The notes: generated by a model not told the origin, from the letters alone. Numbered from the stretch's first letter, positions 22,900-35,834 are shown. The stretch: DNA of 64,000 bases from Scalesia atractyloides (GCA_947069175.1 CAMTDV010000012.1:35682341-35746340), one strand, 5' to 3'. Numbers and translations are program-made.

Positions 22900-24800
22900 A
22901 CTTTGAAAGGAGATGATAATAGGCATTCTTATAACAAGTGACTTAACATAGTTTAAGGCTCGACTATGTCCATACAAAAATGTCTCAACATCATCTTTTG
23001 GATGTAGTTGAATGATTGATAAAATATAATTACTATATACCCAAACAGTAGTTTGAGTAATAGTTATACCATGCCAAGGTCATTCGAAAAAATTTCATAT
23101 CAAGGCTTGACATTTCTCTCAATAATGCTTAGACATCATCACTGTAAATTGTAACTAGAGTGAACTTTTGATAAAAGATGGGTGATATGATCAAACTTAT
23201 ATTAATCTTTTTTGGAGTATCTCATGAGTTGTACAACACTTAATTCAACTATTTAAGCCCATATGTATTTTGTGAACATGATACAACACATTCTTGAGGT
23301 TTTGCTACCAATGTTTATGGCATTATTAATCTATAAGGAAATTATTTCCATCTTCACCAAATGTGCATGGGCATTCACTCTTCGTGAGTTTTGCTACATA
23401 AATTTTCCCAATTAACACATAGATATCTATATCATATGCAAACATGTCATGAACACTTACTTTTATCTCCAAAATACATATTGTACCACGCGTGTACACT
23501 ATTTATTAAGATATCACAATCACCAAGTACAAGTTTTCTATGTATGTTTCTTGGTGCACAAGTATTACATCGTTAAGATGTTTCAATATTGCTTTAGAAA
23601 CTCATTAGGAGTTTCAATTGTATCCAACATGTAAAAAATCATAACTTATTCAAATCCGAACATGTACACAATGCTCACATTGTTCTCGAGAACTTACTTT
23701 ACATGACGTACATAATTTAATCTTTCGGGACTTTCATGTAAACTTTCAGTATCAAGTGATACATACCATATATAAAACGCATATCATTTCTCTCTTTATA
23801 TTACCAGACTCATAAAATATTGGAAAGTGAATGCATTCACCACTGGAGAATATGTCTCCTCATAATCAATCATAGGTCTTTGCAAAAATTCTTGTGCCAC
23901 CAATTTTGCCTTATATCACTCAGTATGATTTCATATGACCCGTTTATATTCAACATATTTCACAACTTCAGGTGTATGGACTGTTGGTCCGAAAACTTTC
24001 CATTTTCTTAGAGAATTCAACTTTGCCTTATTCGCGTCATTTTGCTTTTGGTCAATCATTTCTCATAGGCAAATCTTATATTTTGATACTTATCATTTTA
24101 TCATTTCAAGTGTTATATTATATACAAAAGTATAACAATGTCGCTTTTATTTCGATTCTATACATATCTTTAATATGATACAACTTATTGAGATATCTTT
24201 ATTTTCATGTACCTGTGGTTCTTCTAGAAGAACCATCATGTCTAATGTCTCTTCAGGGGACCTTTTTAATATAACCTTGACTTCATCATCTTAATTAGTT
24301 GCTCCAACTTTCGAGAAATTTTATTATTGGAATTGACTAGTCTACCACGCCTCAGACGTGTAATATACTCATTACAAACATGTGGTTGTACTTCTGGAAC
24401 ACTCATCTTATTGGAGCATTAGTAGTTTATATGTGATATAGTCACATTTTTAAGGTCAGTGAATATGTCTGATAATAGATTCGCTAATCTTTTAAATGAG
24501 TTATTCTTTGAACTTCAGGTTCACACTTTTAGTTTTGAGGATCAATGATAATTCATACTAACTCATTTCTTTTCCAACTGCTTTTATCTCCCCCTGATGT
24601 TGGGAATGTTAATCCATTGAGATGGATATATGTTAATTAAGTTGTAAATAAATATTTTGTGAAATGCTCTATTCTTTGTCATATATTCCCAACCACCTTT
24701 TAAGGTCCCATCGTTGTGCGTAGCGGTAGATCAATCTCAATGTACATCGCATGACCAAAATCTTAGAAGGGACATCTTTGGTTTCTGACCCAAAACCAAC
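22900..24800 (-). pseudogene. Copia pol remnant (integrase end and reverse transcriptase)
   Basis: Short stretches on the minus strand still match plant copia pol in the right order. Around 24765-24680: FGHAMYIEIDLPLRTTMGP, the integrase C-terminal region. Around 24030-23815: a KVFGPTVHTPE phrase, KAKLVAQEF and IDYEETYSPVVNAFTFQYF, the start of the reverse transcriptase. Around 23575-23530: ILVHQETYIENLY. Stops and shifts occur between all of these, so no product is possible. Gag was not recognised. Confidence 0.7.
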
Positions 24801-27787
24801 TATAATGGGGAGATACTATTATAACTTATTGGCTTGATGTGAATTAGTGTTGTACATGTGAACACATTTGTACCATAATGAATTGTTGCTCTTATGATCT
24901 TTGCTTTGTAATTAATTGTGAACATTTAATGATCGTCTTAAAAAAGGAATACTTATATGAACATAAGTTATGCACAGCTCAATAATTATTCCAATAATCA
25001 CTAATAACTTGGGAACTAAAATCAACGTTATTACCAAAATAAAATACCAATTTGGAATGATATACTTGCTATCACATTAGCTAAGCCACAATCACACAAA
25101 CTTAAGGTTGTGGATTTGATAACCATTTAGATGATGCATCGATTTAAAACTCTAAATGGTATCATACTGGGATATGTGTATCCTTTAATCACTTCCAGAA
25201 TATTTAAGGATACACCCCCCCTTTATTTGGCAAACATAAAAATTCCCTTGAGGGCATTACATGCTAATTATCAGCTTAAAGAATCTTCTAGTTCTTCATT
25301 ATGTTTCACATCATCAATGACTTGGTGTGGTCTAATCGGTCATGCCAATTAAGTAAAAAATACATAAACTTCTGGTTTACAAGCGTATGTGTATTAGTTG
25401 CATTATGTGAGAGAACAACTCATTATCATTGCAAACTATCATGTTATATAACTTTTATCCTTTTCACATTTTGTTTTTATATAATCACTTACATAATCTG
25501 CCACTTTTAGTGTTCTATCTCATTATGACCATTATTACAATTCTGATAGTCGGTCTTATTATTAACTTGGCTATTATTTCTAATGATCAATCTTATTAAC
25601 AACTTTGCTATCATAGCACTTTTGATGATTGATATCATTATTAACATGATCATCATTACAAATTTCTCAATTATGTCTATGATCACTACATTTTCAATGA
25701 TCGTTATATAATCACATTCACTTCAGGGAGTGGAATATAACCAGAACAAGCTTCATAGTTTTTCATTATTTACTCGGTCACACAGATATAAAATCATTCA
25801 ATATTTTCGTATTCTCCTAATGATATTGCTACTTTATGAGCATATCTGACTTATTGTATACATAAAATTTTAATACAGATTTACCACATAAATAATCTTC
25901 AGTTCACATAAGATCAATTAAGAATAATTACATATATGAGTCATTATTTTATCGGTCTAAAATCTTATGACCTTTTTTAACTTGATAATGAGATTTGAGA
26001 AGTATGACACTTCAGGTGTCGTATCTAAACATATTTATATCCTTTTATGAGAGTAATAATAAAACAACCAACTTTGGTTTTTATTATACGTATTCAACAC
26101 AATATATGTAAATAAATGTGTATGAAATAAACTCAAATTATACAAAACACAATATAATATGTCAACATATAAATCAAGTTTATTAAACTTTATAAAATAT
26201 GTTCTTTCATCACTAACAAGCAAATATATAATTCATGTATTAATCTTCTATTATGGCATAACCTATCACTATCAAAAGTATATCATATATCAAAATTTGT
26301 GCATTAATTTAAAATATAAACAAATATCTCTTGTTCAACTTCCCATAATATTTTAGTTAATAATAATAATATTATATTTGATATAAAGATATCATAGGGT
26401 TCTAAATTAATTTAGAAACATATGTTTTGACAAAAAAATATTTCATATATTCAATTCTCATATAATGCATGCATATGAAAAGCGTTTATCATCAAATAAA
26501 TGGACACCAATTAATACGGAGTGAAAAGAATTTCTAGAAGAGGATAGATGTAGGTCACAAATTTTCAAACGAAAGATAATATCTATTAAATTACTAACAA
26601 ATCAAATCTTAATTTGTAATATCATTTAGTAGATAGCGATGCACGTAACAACTTTAGTCTCATATAATCTTATAATCAAAACTATATAATATAATAAGAG
26701 TTTATAAGGATAAAGATTTGATTAATTATACTGATTTAATCTATATAAATACATATGTATTAACATATCATATTACAAACAATTACAAGTACATCTTATA
26801 TACATATATTTATCATTTTACTAAGCAAATTTCTATATCAAGTTCTCATTCTTTTAATAACATATAACCATATACTACTCCTAAAGTTAATTTATAAAAT
26901 TGTCTCTACCACACAAACATTTAACATGTTCGAATCATATCAAAATTACACTTATAGATGGTATCCAAGAAAATAAAATATGATAAAATCTTTAGATCAA
27001 ATTTACAAATTCAAATTTAATGATTTATCTATAACAAATAAAGACTAGATAATTATAATAATTTCTCCACGATAAAATTGTTATTTATTTCATGATCCAT
27101 TAAGTAACTTTTGAATTTTGATTCCATAAATGATGACTTATCCTTTGATGAAAACACATTAGTATGAGGTCACAAATATATGGAGTCAATAACTTTCTTG
27201 AAACTGTTCATCAAGATTTCAAATCCGTTTGAAAAGACTAAGAATACTGTTACTTTTATATCACCTTTAATATTAGTAAAAAATATAACTAATGAGGTGC
27301 TACAATACGATACCCTTGTTTGTTGAATATATTTAATAAAATATATTGAAATCTTAAATTCCTAGAATGAAGTTGCTATTAAGTATATATTAAGAATTAA
27401 ATCGATGGTTAAAAAGTAAGAATGCAAAATTTTTTAGGAGTAGTTATAGTGTATGTAAATCAAAAGCAAATCAAAGGCTAATTAACTGGTCCTTATGTCG
27501 CAGCAAATCAAAAGCACAAAATATAACAAAAAATATCCCTGATAGTTGCGGGTGCCGGTGCAGCTGTGAATTCGAACCACCGATGTTTTCATAATGGAGG
27601 GGCAACAACAGAATTTGTCTAATCCAATATAATATTATATAAAAGTTTCGATGATTAAACGTTGTAAAGAGTATTGTTTTCATGAGCGTAGTCATCATGT
27701 TGTCGATTGTGTCAGGGTGGGACGGTTGCCGATGTTCACAAGGACTTAGGAAAAAGGGTTACGAGATAACATACTCGTGCTATAACG

Positions 27788-27980
27788 TGTTGTGAAATTA
27801 ACTCAATAGCAAATAATAAAAGAAGAAGAAAATAATAAGGAGAAGAAGATGAATTGATATATTATTGATTAGAGATGTGTTATACAATCAGATACAATAT
27901 CATATATACAGGAGAGGGAAACTTGGTGAACAAGATACTCTATATATGGAGCTGATAACCATAATAATATATTTGTAACA
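27788..27980 (-). repeat. 5' LTR of the 5.9-kb copia element
   Basis: Starts TGTTGTGAAAT, ends TTTGTAACA; direct copy of 22080-22274 with scattered differences, which suggests an old insertion. Confidence 0.85.
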
Positions 27981-28127
27981 TATCATTCTTTCTACTTGTG
28001 TTTGTATATTGGAGTCGAAGGTCATTGGACTCCATTGTTACCATAATAGCACACACCCTGATTCAAAGTTGTGATGAGGAATGACAAATAGGAACAAGGA
28101 AATAAAGAAGACTCTTAAGGTAATTAA
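27981..28127. repeat. Tandem array, remainder of the interrupted fourth unit
   Basis: Continues the unit broken at 22079: CTTTCTACTTG, CATTGGACTCCATTGTTACC, TTGTGATGAGGAATGACAA and AGAAGACTCTTAAGG. It ends at 28127, where a MULE is inserted. Confidence 0.75.
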
Positions 28128-29496
28128 GAGTAAATTGCACAAAATGTCCTTTAAGTTTCACCAATCTTGCTGGTTTCAGCCTTAATCTTTAAAAGTTGCC
28201 AAAACCAGCCTTTAAGATTAAATTAGTTACGGGTTTCATCCTTTATCACTAACCCAGTTATTAAATCATGTTAAATGGCATCACATGCAAGCCATGTGAG
28301 GGTAAAACCGTCTATTTCATACTTAAAGGACGTTTTGTGCAATTTACTCATATTTTTCATCCTCTTCATACAGCTGCAGTTCATCCTTAAAAAGATATTT
28401 CACAAACACATCCAATTCCATAACACAAAACCAGTTTCGTATAACTAAATACATTTAGGACAACATATTCCACCAATCAGCAATCAAATCCGCCTTAATG
28501 CAATCAGATCCAAACCCAGTTCGAATCGAAGTAAATGAGCACACATTCAACAACAAAAAACTGTTATCTTGTTCACTTTTAAAAACCCTAACTTTTCATA
28601 ACCTAATCTTCTGCCATTTCCTTCAAGCTTAAAACCTGGCATTTCCTTCAAGCTCAAAACCTGGCGTTTCCTTCTCACCCATTTATCTATGTCTTTGTAC
28701 CACCACCCAACACAACCAGTTGCCACCACCACCTCCGGCTGCCATCACCACCATCTCTCTCTAATTCAAAACTAGATCTGAAAAAGGGATTAATTCCCAA
28801 AACCGCCGCCGACGAAGTCACATAGATCTAAAAACCAGATTCGGTTCACACATAGACAGATCGAAAACAAATAACCGACGAGGACGCAAATGGGAGCCGG
28901 TTATGCTTGAACAAAACTCTAAAACTCAACACACAAATCTGGTGAAAGCTGCCGTCGTCATTGTAGCCGCTAGACACCACCGTTATCATCATGCTAGTGG
29001 TTGTTTATGTTGTAGGATGGTTAGGGGTTCAATGTTCACATCCAACATCCAGATTTTGGATCTGGAAGTGGTGACCAGAAAAGATTTGGGGGTCCGATGG
29101 TTGCAATCGTGTGTGTGTGTGTGAGAGATAGTGGTGGTGGCGGCGGCGGCCCCTGGTGGTGGTGGTGGTCCGTTTATGATGAGAGACAATGAAGAAGATG
29201 GTAGTGGTCGCCTGCTCTCAGTTTATATAAAGAGTAAATTGCACAAAACGGAGGATGAAGAGGATGAAAAATATGAGTAAATTGCACAAAACGTCCTTTA
29301 AGTATGAAATAGACAGTTTTACCCTCACATGGCTTGCATATGATGCCATTTAACATGATTTAATAACTGGGTTAGTGATAAAGGATGAAACCCGTAACTA
29401 ATTTAATCTTAAAGGTTGGTTTTGGCAACTTTTAAAGATTAAGGCTGAAACCAGCAAGATTGGTGAAAGTTAAAGGACGTTTTGTGCAATTTACTC
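28128..29496. mobile_element. Fold-back MULE with a perfect 9-bp target duplication
   Basis: Flanked by GGTAATTAA at 28119-28127 and 29497-29505, an exact 9-bp duplication as expected for Mutator-like elements. Terminal inverted repeats begin GAGTAAATTGCACAAAA and run for about 180 bp. Each arm also contains an inner inverted copy of the end (about 28320-28352 and 29250-29310), so the ends are duplicated. The centre holds CCACCACC and GGTGGTGG tracts and (GT)n. No transposase is visible. Confidence 0.8.
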
Positions 29497-30195
29497 GGTA
29501 ATTAATGACCCACTTATAAATTGGTTTAGTGAATCGATAATCAAAATACTTAAGAAACAACATAATGAATTGCAAGACGATGAGAATTGATCATGCTTCT
29601 GATTTGTTTTCTTCTTTCAACTTTTGCTCATAACATGTATGTCAAAGATCATTGGACTCTATTTTACCATAACAGAATACCTTGAGTGAATGTTGTGATG
29701 AGGAACGACAATAAGGAATTAGGAGATAATAGAGATATATTAGTCAATAATCAATAATCAATATAGTTAAGAAATAACATAACGAATTGCATGATAATGG
29801 GAATTAATCATACTTTTTATTTGTATTCTTCTTTCTACTTTTGCTTGTAACATGTATATTGGATTTCAATGTCACTAGACTCCATTATTACATTATAGAA
29901 ATCCTTGATTGAAAGTTGTGATGAGGAACGACAATGAGGAATCAGGAGACTATTAAGGCAATTAATGACTCTCTTATAAATTAGTTAGTGAAACTCAAAT
30001 CAATATACTTAAGAAACAACATAACGAATTGCAAGACGATGAGAATTGATCATATTTTTTTGTATTCTTTTTTCTAATTTTGCTCATGACATTTATATTA
30101 GAGCTGAAGGTCATTGGACTCCATTGTTACGATAATACCTAATGAAAGTTGTGATGAGGAATGACAATAAGGAATCAGGAAATAAAGAAGACTCA
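29497..30195. repeat. Tandem array of about 235-bp units, right part
   Basis: Three more units starting near 29499, 29745 and 29958, with the same ordered phrases as 21140-22079. The array therefore has about seven units, spread over 9 kb by two insertions. Confidence 0.75.
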
Positions 30196-30795
30196 CAAGA
30201 ACAAGAAAAAAAAAGCTCTGCAGAGAGTTTGTTTTGTAAAAATGTGATTAACACCAGATGAAATGAGACGCAACATTTATAATTGGTAATCATAGCTATA
30301 AACACCTCATATATCTCACAAAGGACAATATTTGACAATCAAACAACAAGAGTTAGTAATTGATTTTGCGAATTGGAATTGTAAAAGTTTGATGAAGAAT
30401 TATAAGATTGGTTATACATAGTGGAGATTTTTTTTATGATTGACGAGGCATTGAGAACTTCAAACTTGGGTATGTTGTGGTTCGACTTGAGGAAAGTGAA
30501 CCGTAGTATCATTAATCCTACATCAAGACTAGACTGTTACTATTAATGTGTTATCGTGGAAAAAATGTGTTTGATTACTAGTCAATTTACAAACTCCATA
30601 TTGGATGCTACGGAGGAATATGACCTTGGCTCAACTAGGAGCTCTAAAAGACTATAACTAGTCATTCAATTTATGAGGATGTATGCCAGCCTCATACAAA
30701 GTTGTCGCCTTTAAGAAGCTGTGACCACATAATTATTTTAAAATTAAGGTGTTAGTATCAACCAAAAGTCCAATCAATATCTTGTGGCCATAAAG
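30196..30795. other. Unclassified DNA left of the duplication
   Basis: No gene or repeat recognised. It ends at the left breakpoint of the tandem duplication (CATAAAG at 30789-30795). Confidence 0.4.
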
Positions 30796-31203
30796 ATGTC
30801 GTAGATAATATGGCTCAAGAGCTGTCGAGTACAAGGGTTGTCAGGGGAAACACAAGTCCCTTTGCTTATCATGTAGTGTGCTAAAGAAAAAGGACAACAC
30901 TTGGCGACTTTTTATATGTTATATGAAACTTATTGATGCGAAGATCAAAAATGTTTTACAATTCAATTGATTAAGGAGCTACTTATGAACTATTGTGTAC
31001 TGCTTGGTAATATGAAATCCTTAGCTGGTAATTTTGTTTGAAACTATGAATATAACCTATTTTTTAAAGTAAAAGTATTTAAACTATAATTTTACAAAAC
31101 GAATTTGAACAAAACTAAAGCAACTAGCTATTATATAAATTGTAAGATCTGAGAGGGTTGGCGAAGGGGGAATATGTTATTTTAAAAATCTTAGTCTTTA
31201 AAA

Positions 31204-32024
31204 GTAGGGATGACAATGAGCCAGGTTCGGGTTGGGTATTCGTAATCCCATACCCATACCTGTTTGTAAAATTTTCAAAGCAGAATAATGACGCACATTA
31301 AGTATTAAGTCTTTATACATGGTATTTTAGCATTTTACGTTTGGGTTTTATTCCATTCTCTTTGAGTTTTACGTACTAGTAATGATTTGAACATTAGTGG
31401 TTGATGTGCGCGAAATGCAACATATGAATTACATCAAACAAGGCATAAAATCAACTCTTTTTCAGTACTAGTGTTGGAAAAAAGCATGTTTCTTTGTTTA
31501 CTTTTAAATTACAGGATCAAAAGAGCTTAAAGGAATAAAAGAAACAAATTAACAACATAAACCAACACAAATACAAAGAAAAAGGATTGACACGACCTGC
31601 TGAACCCCCATCCACATCCAAAACAACAAAAATAACAAAAACAGAAGCTTAGGCATGGGGCCGTGCCCAACAGACAAACCCACATGGGGCCATGCTAACC
31701 CAACACGGGCCGTGACAACTATAAGATTCGCAGAATCTGTGATAGTACCGAAAATACACTGACCACGGGGCCGTGCGATGGGGCGTGCTTGTACAAGACC
31801 TGACATCTGCAGTTAATGAAGTGAAAGAAAAAGATGACCACGGGACTGTGTCTACCCTCTGTTTGCAGCTATAAATAGAGGTGCTTGGTTCAAGAGAAAG
31901 GCATCCCTTGGCAAACCACTTATCTCACACTTGCCATCAGTCCACCACCACCACTACAACACCAACACCCACCACCATCATCCACATTTCAGCTTTTAGA
32001 GTGTGTAGTAGTCTCGGGATCCAA
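31204..32024. repeat. Repeat-derived DNA with CACGGGGCCGTG motifs (unit 1)
   Basis: Begins with a hAT-end-like phrase (AGGGATGACAATGAGCC at about 31207). At 31650-31860 there are several variants of the self-complementary CACGGGGCCGTG. Then a CCACCACC run. No gene supported; open frames at 31549-31806 and 31881-32195 have no recognisable homology. The unit 2 counterpart is 49453-50319, which has an extra 55-60 bp near 49915-49972. Confidence 0.5.
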
Positions 32025-32029
32025 GATTG

Positions 32030-33310
32030 TGTCACACCCGCTAAAATCAGAGTTGGGCATGATCTGACTGGTATCTTCACTGCACAGCGGAAGTGTTTAA
32101 TGATAAGACTTCTAGAAAGTGAACCCCTGCTAAGTACTCGGATCCCCATGGGTTCCCCTATTCCAACCGTGCCACACTTTGTAAATGTGACCTGAGAAAG
32201 AAAGATGCGAAAAATCAACATAAAGTTGGCGAGTTCATAGTTTGTTCGAAAAGATTTAAAATAAATCTTTTTGGTAACTCGTTTAAATATTGCTGAGAAA
32301 ACGTAATAAAACCATTTTTCTTGGCACATCGATTGAAAACTTTGTATTTGTATAAACTCCGGTATGCAAAAGTTCTGTAACTGTAAGATTTATTTGTTCA
32401 AAATCGGTATGTAATGCGTCAATGAAATCGTTGATCATTAACGTTTTGCAAGGACATTAATATGTATGACGACATAGGAAGCATCCAAACCTAGACAATT
32501 TTCATCGATTAACCTCGACTCAGGATGACAAATGCACTCTTCTGTGTGGGTCCATGACCAAGAGTGGGACTCGCCAACACCTGCTAGATCTAGCCTTTTT
32601 ACCGTAGTCTTAAACACGATTACTTGTGCTTACGTCCACCCTATTCGCACATGATCTAGGTTGTTTCATTCCCTAGCTTATCATACTATAGAGCATGTAT
32701 TTCCCTCGATAGTTGTAAAACAGTAAAACATTTAAGATGAAAAGGAGGAAATGAAGTCTCAGAGTCCTTGTGCCTCGCACAAATGAAAATGAGCCTTGCC
32801 CGTTTGAGTCTGTAAGCGGGACCAACAAGTCCCCTTGTTTGTATGCAAGACAACCCAGTCTCGTTGTAAGTAGGACAATCCCATCCTTAAGATGTATGTA
32901 ACTCATGCACGTTTCGAAAATACGTGTGTGTTTCGTAAACCGGTATGTTTAGCAATAACCTTTTGTAAACCATTTGAGTTTGTTAGAGTTCATTCGTATA
33001 GTTCATCGAAATTTTGTGTACTTTTGCAAAACTTGCATGGCTTTCCACCTACCCCTGAAAACGTTTATAAAAATGTAAAATAGTAAAAAAGTAGGAGTTA
33101 TGAACTCACATTGATATCCTTGTGCAAAGCTAGCTTAATGTAATTCCATAATGTCATTTCCACAATGTGACTTGCTAGCATGCAATCTAAGACATTCCTA
33201 AAACGGAATAACTTATAAGTTTCTAAATATAAAGTAGCTAAACTATGTGTCACCGAGCTCTACCGAATCGTTAACTGTAAGATTCTATGAAAGTGTTGTT
33301 ACCTTGCTTT
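32030..33310 (-). repeat. Truncated gypsy solo LTR (unit 1)
   Basis: Starts TGTCACACCCGC after GATTG (32025-32029). It matches the left 1 kb of the complete solo LTR at 50325-56924 and then stops at about 33310, where unit 1 jumps to sequence that in unit 2 lies beyond the LTR. Unit 1 also has about 320 bp at 32540-32860 that unit 2 has lost. LTR orientation is minus, inferred from the complete copy. Confidence 0.7.
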
Positions 33311-34272
33311 GGGTAAAGTCCTTGCATCGTTAAGTGTAGAGATCATGCGAGGACTTGGTTCAAGCTTATTAGGACTTCCCTTGAGGAAGATAGCATCAAA
33401 TCGGGGAAGTAAGAACGACTTGAACCCCTTATAAATAAACTACTATTAAAACTTTATCCGGCCTTGCGGGACTGTATCCTTGCTGACTCAGACCAATATG
33501 GCCAATGGTAACTTCGCTTTCACAAGAGGGCCTACCACTTTTCGCATTAATAACTTATTTAATTGTCTTTCGATATTCCGACATTGCAAGACTGTATCCT
33601 TGCTGACTCAGACCAATATGGTTGAGGGTATTGTCGCCTTCACAAGAGGGGCCTACCACTATAACTAAGATAATCTCTAAAAGAGTCCAAAGTACGGAAA
33701 TCATTAAAGGATTTATAAAAGAGAAGTTGGACGCAAGTGATTCTATCTTGTCTATTTGTTTTCACATTTTTAATTATAGTTTTTATCTTTTAAAACTTTC
33801 AAAACCCTTTATCAAAATATGGTTAGATTAGACTTTAACGATAAGCCGGTATTAAAAGCTTTTGTGTCCTTGGACGACCTCAACATCTTACCATCACTAT
33901 ATTACGTCTACGATGGGTGCACTTGCCCTAACATGTGTTGAGTGATAGTATTGTATCATGGTTTATAAATTTAAAACTTGATCCATGAGTAAAAGCTATT
34001 TCAAATATAACAAAAATTATAACCGCGCTCAAACCATGTCAGTGGATCACCGATTTAATGGGTTAGTATAGTAGTCTCAGTAATTTGGTGATAGAAAAAG
34101 ATGAGAGAAGATCAATGACTTTTTATTCCTTTGGTCTGATTCAGTAGCTCTTAAACAAACCTGAAGTGCCAACAGTTCTTATGGACCGGTTTGGTCCAGA
34201 TAAAGTGTTAGTGTAGTAATGTTGTTAACCAAAAAAGTTTAATAACTTGTACAATTCTAGTTATAAATTAAA
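33311..34272. repeat. Duplicated non-coding segment with a 120-bp direct repeat (unit 1)
   Basis: Two copies at a 120-bp period, at about 33462 and 33582, share ACTGTATCCTTGCTGACTCA, GACCAATATGG and CTTCACAAGAGG. The rest resembles LTR or dispersed repeat DNA with no coding signal. The unit 2 copy is 57198-58160, with the same pair at about 57350 and 57470. Confidence 0.6.
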
Positions 34273-35674
34273 GAGAAAAGTGCCCACATAGTCCTTGTAC
34301 TTTGCTTTGATTTCACCTTTAGTTGCTACATTTTCAAAATTACATCTATAGTCCCCAACTTTGGCAAATTCGTTCTCCGATAGTCCCTGAAGCGGATGAA
34401 GGTTAGTTTTTAATGTTAAGTAGGTATGAAATTACAAAATACCCTTATCGTAAAACAAATAAATTAATTAGGTATTAAATAAATATATATATCACACACA
34501 TACATACAAATATACAATACATACAACTCACTCTCTCTCTACCTTCTTTCTCCATTAAAAAACCACAACAACAACTACCATCACCTCCACCTCCACCGTC
34601 GCCATCACCACTCAGCCACCACCATCGTTATCACTGCCCCCGCCATCATCAACAAGCCCCCGCCACAGCCACCACCGCTGCCATCATCACCACCGCCATC
34701 CATCACCACTTGCCACCATCACCTCGACCTCCACCGCCGCCATCACCACTAACAATTACGGTTTAGAATGTTAAACAGGGCTTTGTTGGGGTCAACAACA
34801 AGAAGCTTCAAGAATAATCACTACAGAGATGAAAAAGAAGACATACTAATGATGTCGGTTGTGTAAAATATCGTGATGTGCGGCTCAAATATAGATTTAA
34901 AGTTCATGTGTTGTATGTGTGGGATTAAAGAAGAAGAAGGTTGGTTGAAGAAATGGCGGCTGATAATTGCGGTTTTAGGATCTACCTCTTTCTCTATTCT
35001 CTCTCCTCATCCACACATCCCTCTCTCTTAATTCAGCAGCCATAAATTTTTGTTTTGGTTAAACAGATTTCAGCCACGATGTTTGTAGCCAAGGTGGTTC
35101 GTTCCTCTTTGTTTTGATTATTAGCATGTCTGAGTCTCTCTTGGTTCTTCTTTATCATATTTTGGTTATAGTTTTTGTTACTGGTAAAATTGTTTTCACT
35201 TTACCAATTAACAAGATGTCGTGCATAAATTTGTGTATGGTTGGATTAAACTATGAATAAGTTGAAAGTTAAATTGCTAAGAGGAATGAGGCTCCGATGA
35301 GAGAGATCTAGGTTTCGTGGGGAGAGTTGCCGATCTCTTGCCATCTGATCAACCGATTAAACATGAGCCCATGTTTTCGTAGCCTCGTGGTGGTGGTGGT
35401 GGTGATGAAGATGAAGTAAGTGGTGGGTCCTGCATAAATCTTCAAATATTAATTATATATATTTATTTAATAATTATTTAATATATTTGTTTTATACTGA
35501 AGGGTATTTTAGTAATTTCACACCTACTTAACACCAAAACCTAACCCCCATCCACGCCAGGGACTATCCGAGAATGAATTTGTCAAAGTTGGGGACTAAA
35601 GCTGTAATTTTGAAAATGTAGGGACTAAAGGTGAGATCGGAGCAAACCACAAGTACTACCCGGGCACTTTTCTC
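34273..35674. mobile_element. Fold-back MULE-like element (unit 1 copy)
   Basis: Ends GAGAAAAGTGCCC and GGGCACTTTTCTC are inverted repeats; about 130 bp at each end are complementary (AGTCCCCAACTTTGGCAAAT and its reverse). The centre has CCACC-rich then GGTGG-rich tracts. Flanks share ATTAAA but no clean 9-bp duplication. Same design as the element with the 9-bp duplication at 28128. Confidence 0.65.
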
Positions 35675-35783
35675 ATTAAAATATACATTACAAACATATA
35701 AGTTTTATCATAAAATAAATCATAACATAATAATTTTTATTTAGTTTTATTTATATACTTCACAACACACAAAATATAAATAA

Positions 35784-35787
35784 TCTA

Positions 35788-35832
<45 letters not shown>
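35784..35832 (+). repeat. (TA)n tract after TCTATACT; possible Helitron 5' end
   Basis: A TCTATACT motif at 35784 is followed by about 20 TA repeats. The unit 2 copy at 59654 has the same motif with only about 6 repeats. TCTATAC-like starts are typical of plant Helitron 5' ends. It lies just left of the captured gene fragments. Confidence 0.4.

Positions 35833-35834
<2 letters not shown>

Larger units (their letters stand above)
22080..27980 (-). mobile_element. Ty1/copia LTR retrotransposon, decayed, 5.9 kb
   Basis: The element lies on the minus strand between two direct LTRs of about 195 bp. A GGGGGAG polypurine tract (TAAGGGGGAG on the minus strand, 22275-22284) adjoins the left, 3' LTR. 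Flanking TGTCA (22075-22079) and TATCA (27981-27985) are a near-match 5-bp target duplication. Inside there are only eroded pol remnants, very rich in A and T with many stops. The sequence after the 5' LTR (TTATAGCACGAGTATG on the minus strand) does not match the initiator tRNA-Met primer seen in other elements here. Confidence 0.8.

Noticed and set aside
21140..30195. CRISPR-like regular spacing of repeated phrases
   Set aside because: Whole units of about 235 bp are repeated with no unique spacers, in a plant nuclear genome; this is a tandem repeat.
31881..32195. 104-codon frame present in both duplicate units (also 50176-50490)
   Set aside because: It runs across the LTR boundary and target duplication at 32025-32030, so it is a chance frame through two unrelated sequences.
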